From NCBI GenBank assembly GCA_030248215.1, contig JASANG010002092.1:493501-557500 (forward strand): a DNA stretch of 64,000 nt, written 5' to 3'. This document shows, piece after piece, positions 1-12,600 of the stretch. This stretch comes from Enoplolaimus lenunculus (taxonomy: Eukaryota; Nematoda; Enoplea; Enoplida; Thoracostomopsidae). The notes under the pieces were generated by a model. That model saw only the letters and a program-made list of their open reading frames with translations. It searched no databases and was not told the origin of the DNA. Every line of letters begins with the position of its first letter. Position 1 is the stretch's first letter. Made by a program: the position numbers and the translations under genes.

Positions 1-323
1 AATGCAATGTTGTTTCGAGTATACTCTATGCACGAATGGTTTATATACTATGAAACTGTTTTTGCATTAACCCTTTTCGCGTGAAAAATTTCTGAAATTT
101 GAACTTCGGGACTCTCGGTTAGAGGGAACTTACAAATCTTCACCGCTTAAATAAAAAGGCTTGGCTTGACACGTTAGTCCGAGGAACTTTCACGTCAAGT
201 TGATATTTTGTACGGTGCATGCACGCGTAACAGTTGGTATAAACTGCGCATTGTGTATTACGTCTAGATAACGTTGTTTTGTTCAGAATATTCTCTTTGC
301 ATACGAAAAGGTATTATATTCAG

Positions 324-467
324 ATGAAATTGCTTATCCAAGCATTCCTCGTTCAAATTCGTAACTACGGACAGGAAAGCATGATAGTAATGGATCCTGA
401 AGCCAGTGCAATGGTTCATCATCAAATGCTCGCTGGAGTATCACAGTCACCGAATATAATGTCCTAG
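324..467 (+). CDS. possible terminal exon of an upstream gene (unidentified)
   Basis: An acceptor-like tract ending TATTATATTCAG at 323 is followed by 47 open codons and a TAG stop at 465-467. The encoded tail starts MKLLIQAFLVQIRNYGQ and ends VSQSPNIMS; it is Met- and Gln-rich with no repeat-like composition. I do not recognise the family. The rest of the gene would lie left of the window. It could be a chance open frame. Confidence 0.3.
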   Translation: MKLLIQAFLVQIRNYGQESMIVMDPEASAMVHHQMLAGVSQSPNIMS

Positions 468-2161
468 GCACAATTTTTTTGCCACAAAATATGTATTACT
501 CTGTAAGAGGCACTGTGATTTAAAGTTTGTCGAATAATACATAAATTGGGAAATTTTTACAAAAATACTAAAAATGTCATTACCTAATTGCCGGTGTCAC
601 AGAACGGTTTGTCCTCCAGGATAATTCTTTACCTAATAACAAGGGGCGGTTGAAAATTGTTCACAAAGTGCACCGAAGCATTTTAGATGGCTTACTAGCG
701 AGGTTGAACTTTCCTGGGGGGGGGGAAATATCACCAGCGATAAGGGGCGGAATTCTGGCTACGGCCTGTTTCTACCCCAACCCGTCACATTGCGAATGCT
801 TCCCCATGAAAAATCGTTATTCAGAACTATTTTCTCTCACGGCCGTTCCTCTCCATGGTTCTCACAATACACTTCTTTTCCGCGCACTAACTTTTCTGGT
901 AGATCTTATTGTGTGCAGGTCCTTTATACCGTACACATCCATGGTCGCCTATTTTTGATAGATTATAGGCCCTGGCATAGGTAACCATATCAGGATGGGA
1001 ACAATAGTTCGGAATCGGTTTTATAGTGCTTCGGTAACGAAATATGCGCTAACTCAAAGTCAATCAAACATCATCCAAACGAACTTCATGAAACCAACTG
1101 GGGAATGCGTGGCATGTTGTTTCCTAAACATGCCGCAGCGGCGAAAAAATTCATTTATAGCCCTTCGTAACATTTCCATTCCATATAAACTGACGCAATA
1201 AATTTTTAAATTAGTTTTTCGGTTGCATGCAGATCTCATTTTGTCATATTTTCAACTTGTGTAACTGATGATTTTGTGAATCACTGCGGATTTGTGATAT
1301 CGTAACTTGAGAGGTATGAGAAGAGAGAGTCACTTTCACTGCTTGCAATTGTACTGCCAAATTTGTCCGAACCTGAAACAGATCCTAAATTCTGGTCCCA
1401 CCCTGCTTTGCATTTCTATGCTTGTGCTAGTGCCTAATCTGGCATAGGATAGTTGCTCCAATATGTACAGAAATATAAGTTTTTGTAAAAGTGAATAAGT
1501 TGGAAGAAATAGTGGTACCAGCAAAAAGCGCAGCGAAACGGTCGTCGTAGAAAATAGTTCTGGACAACGATTTTCACGGGAGAGTGTTCGTCCTGCGACG
1601 GGTAGAAAAATTGTTCTATTTCGGTGGAGAAATACCAAAGGAGGATTTCTCACGGTAGAAGAAATTGTCCAAGGATGATTTCTCTGGGGCATTCCTCGGC
1701 CTGGGAAAACATGCTTCTGTGAGACCGGAGGAGTTTGAGGTCGATTTTCTACAGTGAACCACGGTGGTACCTATAAATTACTTTCAAGTTCACTAAATTT
1801 CTTTGCAACAATAGTGTGCTAACCATGTAAATAAAATATAATGTATTGCAATTTATTGAGCGATCGAAGGTACATTGCAAGTCTTTACGCCTGCATTTTT
1901 GCTCAGCCATGTGTGAAATACCATTTCAGTCTTATCACCTCCTGTCTCGCATGAACTTATGCTACTTTAAACGAAACAATGTATATTTCAGGTTCTAGTT
2001 GAACTAGCAACTGACGGCTAGGAAGCGTTTGTTTCCACAACTGCGAGCTACAATGGATATTTTTATTTGTGGCGTGCAGTTTTCCAGCGGGACAATAGTG
2101 TGTAGAATACTTTTAATTACGCTGTTGTTTCCTGCCGTTTATGTTTGCTTGCTGAATCGTA
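468..2161. other. no gene recognised
   Basis: Open frames here are short and unlike known proteins. A run of ten G sits at about 715-724. Nothing supports a functional feature, and no terminal repeats were found by eye. Confidence 0.4.
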
Positions 2162-2288
2162 CACTGCATAAATGGTGAGTAAAATGACTCCGGAATGAGC
2201 CGAATTTACTCTGGCGGAGTCGAATGTGACTCAAGTCCCGAAAAGTCTATTTCGGAGAGAGTAGTTCGACTCACTATTTTTTGCAGTG
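2162..2288. mobile_element. MITE, CACTGCA...TGCAGTG family, copy A
   Basis: A short foldback-like element flanked by TA on both sides. It begins CACTGCATAAATGGTGAGT and ends in the matching inverted form TTTTTTGCAGTG. The same termini bound two other copies in this window. The TA target and short inverted ends suggest an IS630/Tc1/mariner-type non-autonomous element. Confidence 0.75.
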
Positions 2289-2671
2289 TATATGGAACAT
2301 GATGAACAAGATCATCCCTATTTCGGGCAAGCGGGAAAACGAGACGGGCCTGTATTTTCCGTTGAAATCGGAAATATAGTAGTGTACATTTTCGCAAAGA
2401 AAACGACAGAATGGGCACCAATATATTTGCGTTGGAAAAATGATACAGCCGTTTCCAACAAACATAAGAACTGGACAGCATTATATTTTAGCAAATATTA
2501 AAACTGGAAGATAATCCAGCTATGCTTTTCGTTGCCCAAAATATGAACAACTACATTTTATAGTCTTCGCGTTGCTCAAACCGTAGTAAAGTTGCTATAC
2601 TGTTTTACGCTCAAAATTAGTCGTAAATCACGTAAATATTGTACTAACCAGCAATTCGGCCATGTAAAGAT

Positions 2672-2780
2672 CAGGGGCGAACGTTTTTCTGTGGGACTAG
2701 AATAGAGTAAGCTTAAGGTTTAGACTAATTTTTTGCCTGGCTTAGGCTAAGGTATATACTTTAATGCTGTTCCACCCCTG
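2672..2780. mobile_element. short MITE with TTAGGC-like core
   Basis: It starts CAGGGGCGAACG and ends TTCCACCCCTG, an imperfect inverted pair. Its core holds GGCTTAGGCTAAGG. Similar cores recur at 11742, 18101, 28742, 33010 and 37158, so this is one member of a dispersed family. Ends starting CAGGGG are common in hAT-type MITEs. Confidence 0.5.
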
Positions 2781-2834
2781 TTCTATACATTGGCCAACAA
2801 TTCTAACATATATGCGCAGTGCAAAATCTCAACA

Positions 2835-2940
2835 AGACGCGAGAGCCTATTGAGCTCGAGCGTCAACCTATTGCTGAGAGTGGTCATCGTATACCTCACA
2901 CCCAAGAGACTGGGGATCAAATCTAATAGTGAGCATAACG
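2835..2940 (+). repeat. tRNA-derived SINE-like fragment
   Basis: The segment with GAGAGCCTATTGAGCTCGAG and TTGCTGAGAGTGGT followed by GGGGATCAAATC resembles the tRNA-like block inside the terminal repeats at 52140 and 54040. It has degenerate A-box and B-box-like parts and is not an intact tRNA. Confidence 0.4.
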
Positions 2941-3016
2941 GGAATTCTGGTCACCGATTTTTACTGGACACGGATACCCGGATACAGTCTGCCGTGTGCA
3001 TAATATGTTGCATATA

Positions 3017-3217
3017 CACTGCAAAAAATGGTGAGTCAAATTGACTCTCTCCGAAATAGGCTTTTTCTGATTACACAAACTGAGTCAAAGTTTGACTCCG
3101 CCTGAGTCACGTTCGACACAATTTGACTCTGGTGGAGTCGAATTTTGACTCAGTTTGTGTAAGTCAGAAAAAGCCTATTTCAGAGAGAGTCAATTTGACT
3201 CACCATTTTTTGCAGTG
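3017..3217. mobile_element. MITE, CACTGCA...TGCAGTG family, copy B
   Basis: A 201-bp element between TA dinucleotides whose two halves are nearly perfect reverse complements. The outer ends are CACTGCAAAAAATGGTGAGT and its complement. The inner part repeats the word GACTC many times. As single-stranded DNA or RNA it would fold into one long hairpin. Confidence 0.85.
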
Positions 3218-3697
3218 TACATAAAATTTTTGTCAGTGGTCTCTTGTTGATTGCGTTAACACAGTATAATGCAGATCATACGGAAGTATTTTGAGTTACA
3301 CTTCTAATGCATGGGCACCCCCAAACTTGTGTCGCAACTTTATCTAGCTTCAATTTGAAAATTAGATCTCAACAATCTGCATTTGCTGTGCACCAAAAGT
3401 TGTTTTACACATACTTCTGTATAAAATTCAATTTTTTAGTTTTAAAACAATTAATTTTGCGCCGCCCACTGATAGTTTATACGCAAGCAATGCAATTGAG
3501 CAAGTTGCATGATGCAAGTATACGGTCAGAATGTAAAGCGAACACTAACATTTTTTGTGTTGTTTGTTACATTTGAGATTGTTTTTTTACTTTTAATTAC
3601 TAATCCAACAGTGTCTTCTGGATGTTTTTCGAGCTCCTATAGAATTTTTCAATTTTTAACGACTTCTTATCAATTATAGCTTTATGAAATAATAAAT

Positions 3698-6600
3698 ATG
3701 CAACTGCGACCAGCAATTCTAATTTTTGTACTTCTTTCAATGGGTAAGTACATCGAATCGAGTTGTTTGCATACAAATGTATGCTTTACACGCTAAGTGT
3801 GTTTCAAGAAGTGTTTTAATTGTTATTGGTATTAACATTATTGGACAATCTTAGTTTTAACTGAATGTGTTCTGAAAAATTATCTGTAAAATTCAGTTAA
3901 TGACGTTGCGTAAAATCCCCATGAATACTTATTCACAATTTCTGCAATACATCTTAGTACATAGCGTCTCTCTGAGCAGTGCAAATGTCAATTTGAATTT
4001 TAAACCACCCTGTACGTAAGGTTAATTGTACCATGCCTCATATAGTTACGAACCGTGCTACAACCACCGTGCCTTTAGTGCATAACTGTTCCGCACACTT
4101 AATGCACTGTTAATGGATACCCCAGCATGCCTTAACCGTTTGATGCCCGGTTATAATGCACGTTGCAGCATGCCTTAGTTGTGTCTCAAATGAGCCGAAC
4201 GGCTATGCCGCACAGCATGGCTGTATACGAATGAAAACAACACACTAATTTATAAAATTTTAACACGCCAGTCAGGTTTTTTCCGGCTGTCCTGTTTTAA
4301 ACGCTAATTCACACCCCGAACCAGCGCGAATCAAGTAAAATCCTTCTAAGACATCCACTAAAGTTTCCCTAAGGGTATAAACTCAAGTTTTTAACCCTCT
4401 GTTGATTACTAGTGCTCAATGGGTCTGTTGTGCAATGGGGCCAAGCTGAAATTTAAGTTTTTTGCAGGAATAGAATGGGTATGAGCATACATGTTGAACA
4501 GATTGGTATGAAAAAACTCCAAAAAATCATAAAATTTTCACGAGTAGTATAAATGAATCCCCTTTAAGCTAACAATAAAAGTTGCCCCCTTAGTTGAAGG
4601 GCGGAAAACTTGACTTAATCCGCAGGCTCTGTATGCAAGAGAGTTGTGGTTATAAAACAATTTTAGAATCGGCGTGTCTGGAGTTCTCTGGGCTTACACG
4701 TAGGTGTTAAATTTATCTAGGGGTGACGAAAATTTTGTAAGAGGTCTGAGCAACCCATGCCCCTCTCTGCTGCGGGCCCGTGATAGTTAGTCAGTTTATT
4801 CAAGAGACCAAACATTGTTCTTTCTGGGACCGTGGTACCAGTCAGTTGTATCACGGCTTATTGTCCTTACGAAGCAGAAACGCGCGCTGCTAAGCTTGCT
4901 TCAAGAGTGTGTTTCACTCGGGCATCGCTTTCGTGCTGTGCAAGTGACTCAAGAGCTCGCACAGCGCACTCGTACAGAACTCGTGCTATCGCACTTGTTC
5001 CATACTTGTGCGTACACTCGTTCTTTATTCACTTGCACAGTAAGATTGTAGAGATGTGGCTCCGTTTACTGACTCGAATTCGTAATGAAATAGTTAGAGT
5101 CTCACAGCCGGAGCACATCTGATAAGATGCGTGGGTGAGTTAGCCGCACAGGTTTATGGCCTTTTGGGCTTAATCGGAAATGACCCTGGGAGCGTTGCCA
5201 CTGATCTGTGGCCCCGCTGTCCGGTCGGTCATGATCTCAAAAGTTGCGGCACAGAATATTTATAGGGGAGAGAGCTTGCTACAGCGGTGCGCATGTACTA
5301 ATATGCCTTTGAGATGCTTAACTGAGCGGAGGCTGCGGATGCGCTGCGACGTTGCGGATGCTAAGCTGGGGTTGTCCAAGTCAGATCTGACTTGGGCAGG
5401 GCAGATTTGCCCGATGTTCTTGTGATCCTAAAACCTTGAGTCCTGCAAACTCCCTGATATGTTGTCGATACTCACCGGGTGTTGCCAAGTCAGGTCTGAC
5501 TTGGGTGGACAGATTTGCCCGGGTTTGTTTTTTGTTTTGTTGTTTCTCTTCACCCTTTTTGGGTGTGTTTGCTTTCTTTTCCTTTTGTTTCCTTTTTCTT
5601 TTCTGTTTTGCTGCTTTGCAGCTTTCTTTCTTCGGTTGTTCCCAACCGGTAACTAATTTGCATAAAATTTTCACTTTTACAAAATGTTATAAAAATTTAT
5701 GCAAATTGCCTTATCAATATGCAAATCAGATATCCTATTAGCTGAAATTTTCAGCTATAAAAGAAGCTGAAAATTTGACTTGAGTGCATTCAGGGATTAC
5801 TTACAACATTTATGTGATATAATTTGTCTAGTTAACTTTAATGGCTCAAAAACCAGACCAAAGGAAATCGGTGCCGTCTTTTCAAGCATTGGGAGCGGAC
5901 ATACGCGCTACCTGCTCAACCTCTACGGATCTCAACCCTGATGCGGATGAATTTCGCCCCTCCAGCTCCGGTGTTCGGCAGGCGATCGCCCTGCCGGCAC
6001 CGGTGCCCAAGTCAGCCAGCGCACCTAGTGCGGAACGGGAAACCGATGAGGTAATTGTTAGTCAGCTTGTTATATTTCGCTTTGCTAGTTTTCATCTTTT
6101 TCTGCCATAAATGGCCTTTCGACGTTTAGTGCATTTATATTCTTTTAATAAAGTGTTCACGGAGCCGGTGTAATTTTTGTAAGCAAACGTAAATTGTCCC
6201 TGCGAAATTAGTATCCGATATTCAACCCTCATTTTTCGACTATCTATCTCGAGTAGGAGTAAAACACACACATAGGAGTTGTATGCATAGCCTGGGCTGA
6301 TCTGCCCCAGGCAAGGTGGATAATCGTATGACTGGCGGACAGTGATTTTTCGCACTCCTTATAGTCAAAGGGTTTGGTCAAGTAACTTTAGTTAACCCTA
6401 AGTTAGTATTGCGCACTTGCTCCTAAGCTTAGTTAAAACTCCTTAGCTTAAGTTATTATTCCCTTCGGGGCGGTGCGCGGCTCGCCGTCATGCAGCCGGA
6501 CGGGTCCGCCAGGTATCCGGTCATCCACCTGGTGTCTAATGTGCAAGCCGCTATCGCGGCCTGTTTTATCGGCCCGGTTCCGTAGAAGTCCCCCATCTTT

Positions 6601-9600
6601 TGTGTGGCAGTGATGTGTGATTATTTTGTCCCGTGTAAGCCCACCGTAATAGCTGGGAGGTCCCGCCTTCATCTCTCAGGGTGGCAGTAAAAGGGCGTTT
6701 TATCGTAGCACCCCTTTCGCCGACGCGTCGCATCCTCCTACGGAACCGGACCCGCGGCTTTGCCGCCTAATAAAGGCGGCTAGGATTCGGCTGATCCACT
6801 CATAGGGGTGTATCTGATGAGTGTGATCACTCGGGGTTTAGGGACATCCGTCTGGGAGCCTGGCTGTCCATCGCGCGAAGCCTGCTGTATGGAAACTCGT
6901 TGGTGGGATCCACGCTGGCGAGTTTCCTGAATGCGGGCGGGACGGTCACTCCTCGTCGGAGGTTCGGACTCTGTTTGTTCGCTCTTATTGCATACACACT
7001 GGACCCTGTGGATTTCGCGATTACCTCCAAGGATGTCGACCCAGGATGTACCCACTCCGGACATGGGAGACCTCTCGTCCTGGTTAAAGGTAACATCAAG
7101 TAAAGTTAAGGGAGCTGAGAGTGGGCAGCATTCAATTTTCACCTTTAGCTTTACATGGGAGCTACTCAGTTCTCATGTAATGGTGGACATTCTTTCGTTT
7201 TCGCATGACCCGGAATCCGTAACTTGGATCAGTCTCGTCCAAACAATGTGCAAGACGTACGTCTATATATAGGATATCCTACCCCCTTCTATAGTAATCG
7301 CCCCCTTTATATTTTATGTATTGTAAATAAGTTTTAGGTTCCTAATTAAATTTTACAAACCTTATTTTACCCGTTATACAATAGCTAATGGCAAAATTTT
7401 TTTAAAATTTCAGAGCAAATAACAATAAATGAAACAAGATTCTTTCTAATTTCGTGTACAAACCCCCTTAAAAGAAAGGGGGATAAACCCAAAAAAAATT
7501 TATTCCATGACCATGGACAAAAACGTTTCTTGAAATATCATGATAACTTTTAGATCTCCGATCATTTCGATCTCATCATATATCTCATAATTTTACTTCT
7601 TCTTTGTGAAATAAATTATTTTTAGTTATAGTTTCTAGCTGTTCGCCTAACACATAATTCTCCAAGGAATCACTCGTGTGTTCACTTACTCACCAATTGT
7701 ACTATACTGGGGATAATGGGACAAACAACGATTTACTACGGGGTACGATCGTATCGCCGCCGATGTTTGACAATTATTCAACATCGGATTTGGAACTTCA
7801 CGTCCTGATTGCTGGTAGATGCCGTCGTAAATAAAGAAGAGTTTGGTTTAGGACTCAAGCTTTCGGTAAGCACAATTTCTGTATTTGTTATCGATAATAT
7901 TGCTAATGGTCTATAATTTACTATTAATCAAAATGTTTATTGCATTATTGAATCAAATGACTTTATAAATAAAAGAACAGCATTTTCAAATCGTAGTCCA
8001 CATTTTTAATACCAATCGAGATGAAGCGGTCTGCATTGTAGCAACTAATAGATGGCCATACGATTGTATGGTTAGGACGTATATTTCAATGTGTTTGCTA
8101 TAACAAACGTACTAGCACAAGATGTGAGGGCTTGCGCGATCGCGCTGTTAGTAATGGCTGTACTGGTAATGTATTTATTACGGTCCTAAATGTTTGTTTA
8201 ATCTTACAGAAACAATTGTTTTGGCGGTACTACGTGCGTGTCTATATTGGAACGTATTCAACCGTTGCGCTTTTATGTACATTCAAAAACAGTATGTTGA
8301 TGATTTCTATGCCTGGGACCCAATCGGGCACACTGCATGCACAGCGAAACAAATACAATGCAAAATGTAGTGTCATGGGTGGCAAATACGGTTGCGATGT
8401 TTCTACTCGGGTGGGCATAGGCAGGACTATTCATCAATAATGACATTTGAAGTATTCATACGACTTAATGATTTTATATCCTCAACTGTGACAAAATGGA
8501 CTTTATCACGGCATAAAAGCTGAAATTGTTGATGTTATTTGCAGAAGTGGGTAATGGTATATGGGTGACATGTTGGTTAGCCGTTCGTGCTGGCTGGAAA
8601 TGATCAGTTGTAATGATTAGTCACGGCTTTCTGAAAAGACTTGTCGAAAACTGGCTTGCCCATTAGTACGTAAAATAGGTTATCTTATGTACATATTGTT
8701 ATACAATTTGTGTTTCTTTAATATGTTTTAGATATTGTTAAGTTTGATAGGACTTTTCTTCATTAATTTTGGGTTGTTTTACACCAAGTTTGTTATTTTC
8801 AAGCTAAAATTTTACCTTTCACTGTCAGATTTGTAGGAATTCAACACATGTTCCCTAATATTTACAATTTTCTAAAAATTCTATTTTAATTTTCAATATT
8901 TTCTACAAAATTGGCTGTAGCATTTGCAAGTTGTAGCGATCTTTTGCAGCGGTTCTTATTCAATCTATTTGAAACATCACGTATATAGGCCGGCTCGGAT
9001 CCGAGCCGTCTTTGAGCATGGCTGCCGCAGCTCTCTCGGTCGGGTGGGTCAACGCGCCCACATCTACTGATTCCCTTTGCCTTTTGGATAGTTTCAATAG
9101 TTGCAGAACGCAACTCCCGATGAGGACATCGGGCTTAAAAGAAAGGGGGATGTAGAGATGTGGCTGCGTTTACCGACTCGAATTCGTAATGAAATACTTA
9201 GAGTCTCACAGCCGGAGCACATCTGATAAGATGTGTGGGTGAGTTAGCCGCACAGGTTTATGGCCTTTTGGGCTTAATCGGAAATGACCCTGGGAGCGTT
9301 GCCACTGATCTGTGGCCCCGCTGTCCGGTCGGTCATGATCTCAAAAGTTGCGGCACAGAATATTTATAGGGGAGAGAGCTTGCTACAGCGGTGCGCATGT
9401 ACTAATATGCCTTTGAGATGCTTAACTGAGCGGAGGCTGCGGATGCGCTGCGACGTTGCGGATGCTAAGCTGGGGTTGCCCAAGTCAGATCTGACTTGGG
9501 CAGGGCAGATTTGCCCGATGTTCTTGTGATCCTAAAACCTTGAGCCCTGCAAACTCCCTGATATGTTGTCGATACTCACCGGGTGTTGCCAAGTCAGGTC

Positions 9601-12600
9601 TGACTTGGGTGGACAGATTTGCCCGGTTTGTTTTTTGTTTTGTTGTTTCTCTTCACCCTTTTTGGGTGTGTTTGCTTTCTTTTCCTTTTGTTTCCTTTTT
9701 CTTTTCTGTTTTGCTGCTTTGCAGCTTTCTTTTTTCGGTTGTTTCCAACCGGTAACTAATTTGCATAAAATTTTCACTTTTACAAAATGTTATAAAAATT
9801 TATGCAAATTGCCTTCTCAATATGCAAATCAGATATCCTATTAGCTGAAATTTTCAGCTATAAAAGAAGCTGAAAATTTGACTTGAGAGCGCAGTTGTCA
9901 CTTTTGGTTTGTAGCGCTGCTATATTTTTACCGTTTGCTTTGTAGTTTTAAATAAACTGTTTTCATGTTTTTCCTCGGGTTTTAACCCAATTGCATTCAG
10001 GGATTACTTACAACATTTATGTGATATAATTTGTCTAGTTAACTTTAATGGCTCAAAAACCAGACCAAAATAAATCGGTGCCGTCTTTTCAAGCGTTGGG
10101 AGCGGACATACGCGCTACCTGCTCAACCTCTACGGATCTCAACCCTGATGCGGATGAATTTCGCCCCTCCAGCTCCGGTGTTCGGCAGGCGATCGCCCTG
10201 CCGGCACCGGTGCCCAAGTCAGCCAGCGCACCTAGTGCGGAACGGGAAACCGATGAGGTAATTGTTAGTCAGCTTGTTATATTTCGCTTTGCTAGTTTTC
10301 ATCTTTTTCTGCCATAAATGGCCTTTCGACGTTTAGTGCATTTATATTCTTTTAATAAAGTGTTCACGGAGCCGGTGTAATTTTTGTAAGCAAACGTAAA
10401 TTGTCCCTGCGAAATTAGTATCCGATATTCAACCCTCATTTTTCGACTATCTATCTCGAGTAGGAGTAAAACACACATATAGAAGTTGTATGCATAGCCT
10501 GGGCTGATCTGCCCCAGGCAAGGTGGATAATCGTATGACTGGCGGACAGTGATTTTTCGCACTCCTTATAGTCAAAGGGTTTGGTCAAGTAACTTTAGTT
10601 AACCCTAAGTTAGTATTGCGCACGTACTCCTAAGCTTAGTTAAAACTCCTTAGCTTAAGTTATTATTCCCTTCGGGACGGTGCGCAGCTCGCCGTCATGC
10701 AGCCGGACGGGTCCGCCAGGTATCCGGTCATCCACCTGGTGTCTAATGTGCAAGCCGCTATCGCGGCCTGTTTTATCGGCCCGGTTCCGTAGAAGTCCCC
10801 CATCTTTTGTGTGGCAGTGATGTGTGATTATTTTGTCCCGTGTAAGCCCACCGTAATAGCTGGGAGGTCCCGCCTTCATCTCTCAGGGTGGCAGTAAAAG
10901 GGCGTTTTATCGTAGCACCCCTTTCGCCGACGCGTCGCATCCTCCTACGGAACCGGACCCGCGGCTTTGCCGCCCAATAAAGGCGGCTAGGATTCGGCTG
11001 ATCCACTCATAGGGGTGTATCTGATGAGTGTGATCACTCGGGGTTTAGGGACATCCATCTGGGAGCCTGGCTGTCCATCGCGCGAAGCCTGCTGTATGGA
11101 AACTCGATGGTGGGATCCACGCTGGCGAGTTTCCTGAATGCGGGCGGGACGGTCACTCCTCGTCGGAGGTTCGGACTCTGTTTGTTCGCTCTTATTGCAT
11201 CCACACTGGACCCTGTGGATTTCGCGATTACCTCCAAGGATGTCGACCCAGGATGTACCCAGTCCGGACATGGGAGACCTCTCGTCCTGGTTAAAGGTAA
11301 CATCTAGTAAAGTTAAGGGAGCTGAGAGTGGGCAGCATTCAATTTCCACCTGTAGCTTTACAAAGATAGCGATGTTCTCGTGCACGCACTCGCCTCAGTC
11401 CTTTTGGCTCGTGCCGCACACTTGACGCATCGCAGTAGCATGCGTTCATATCTCAGGAGTACGCAAAGCCGTGCTTCAACTATTACCTATAAATTTTCAG
11501 CTGGTGCGTTCTGAAATTGAGGAAAACTTCAAATTTTGTACTTTGGAATGAGTACGATATTTCTACACACTAAATGGGCCGTATTATAGTGATAAAATAC
11601 AAAATTTTGGTTTTGATTCCATTCGGAGTCAGTGTGCGTGGCTAGCCCCTCGTACATCCGCTAGTGTTTGCTGTGTAACTGCTGCACATCGACTACAGAA
11701 CAATGTTACTTTAAGGGGCGTAACAGTAAATTATGCGTGTTCCTAAGCCTAAGCTTAAGCCTAAGCCTAAGCAAAAAATGTAATCTAGAATCTAAACCTA
11801 CTCTTTTATAGATCCAACAGAAACCTGGACGCCCCTGAAAGTAACATGGGCCGACTATAAAATGAAATTTAGCTAAAATTAAGGAAAATGTGTAAGTACG
11901 TTGCTGCAGCAAATATATAAATGCGTTTTAAGCTTTAAAATTGAACCAATTATTATTTATATCAATACAGACACCTAAAATGGGCCATATTTGCATGGTA
12001 TACTTTTATTGAAAACTTTAATTTTTGAGCAAAGCAACGTTATAAAATAAATCAAGTTGAAAGCTTAAAAATCGATTTCACTATAAATTAGTAACCAATC
12101 CCCGCATAACTTACTCATACAAGTCTACTAAACTGGTATAATTTTGTGTACAGTTGGTTAGGACGCGCGTTTACATAAGCAAAATTACGTTATACCACTT
12201 CCACATAGGGTAGATACAATAATCAGCAACTATAAACTACACTGCAAAAAATGGTGAGTCGAATTGACTCTCTCCGAAATAGGCTATTGGGGACTACACT
12301 AACTGAGAGTCAAATTCGACTCCGCTAGAGTCAAATTCGACTCCCCCAGCGTGAAATTTGAGTCACTCACCATTTTTTGCAGTATATATGAAAGTAATTC
12401 TTGGAATCAAGCGTCAAGTCTTTTGGTAAAGATAAACATGTCCTGAAAAATAAAAATGTTCGGCCTCCGAGCCGTATTTTCAAACAGTGAAAATTTATTT
12501 TTATTTTTTGCTTATAGTGCTAAGCGCAAACTGTTGCACGGTCAACAAAGATTGTCAAAAGCAGCTGAGGCGATCAATTTGTATAGATAGCATGTGCGAT

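Larger units (their letters stand above)
7156..9150 (+). other. internal region of the LTR element, no gag-pol seen
   Basis: AT-rich DNA without recognisable capsid, protease, reverse transcriptase or integrase sequence. A second polypurine-like word, TTAAAAGAAAGGGGGAT, occurs at about 7468, near the left end. It is identical to the one at the 3' LTR. Confidence 0.7.
5042..11367 (+). mobile_element. LTR retrotransposon, non-autonomous (probably Ty3/gypsy-like), with target duplications
   Basis: Two direct repeats of 2109 and 2212 bp, both TG...CA, enclose a 1995-bp internal part. The 5-bp sequence AAGAT flanks the whole on both sides (5042-5046 and 11363-11367). A primer-binding-site-like TGGGAGCTACTC directly follows the left repeat, and a polypurine tract directly precedes the right one. 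The internal part is far too short for gag-pol and no reverse transcriptase is visible, so this is a LARD-like non-autonomous element. By eye the LTRs differ at roughly 30 positions (about 1.5 percent) plus one length difference, so the insertion is fairly young. A fossil with no coding capacity of its own; it sits in an intron of the putative secreted gene. Confidence 0.9.

Noticed and set aside
1336-1692. 118-codon minus-strand open frame
   Set aside because: No recognisable domain and biased composition; no splice or start context to support it.
5841-6110. host gene beginning MAQKPDQ
   Set aside because: It is repeated in both LTRs of the retrotransposon, so it belongs to the element.
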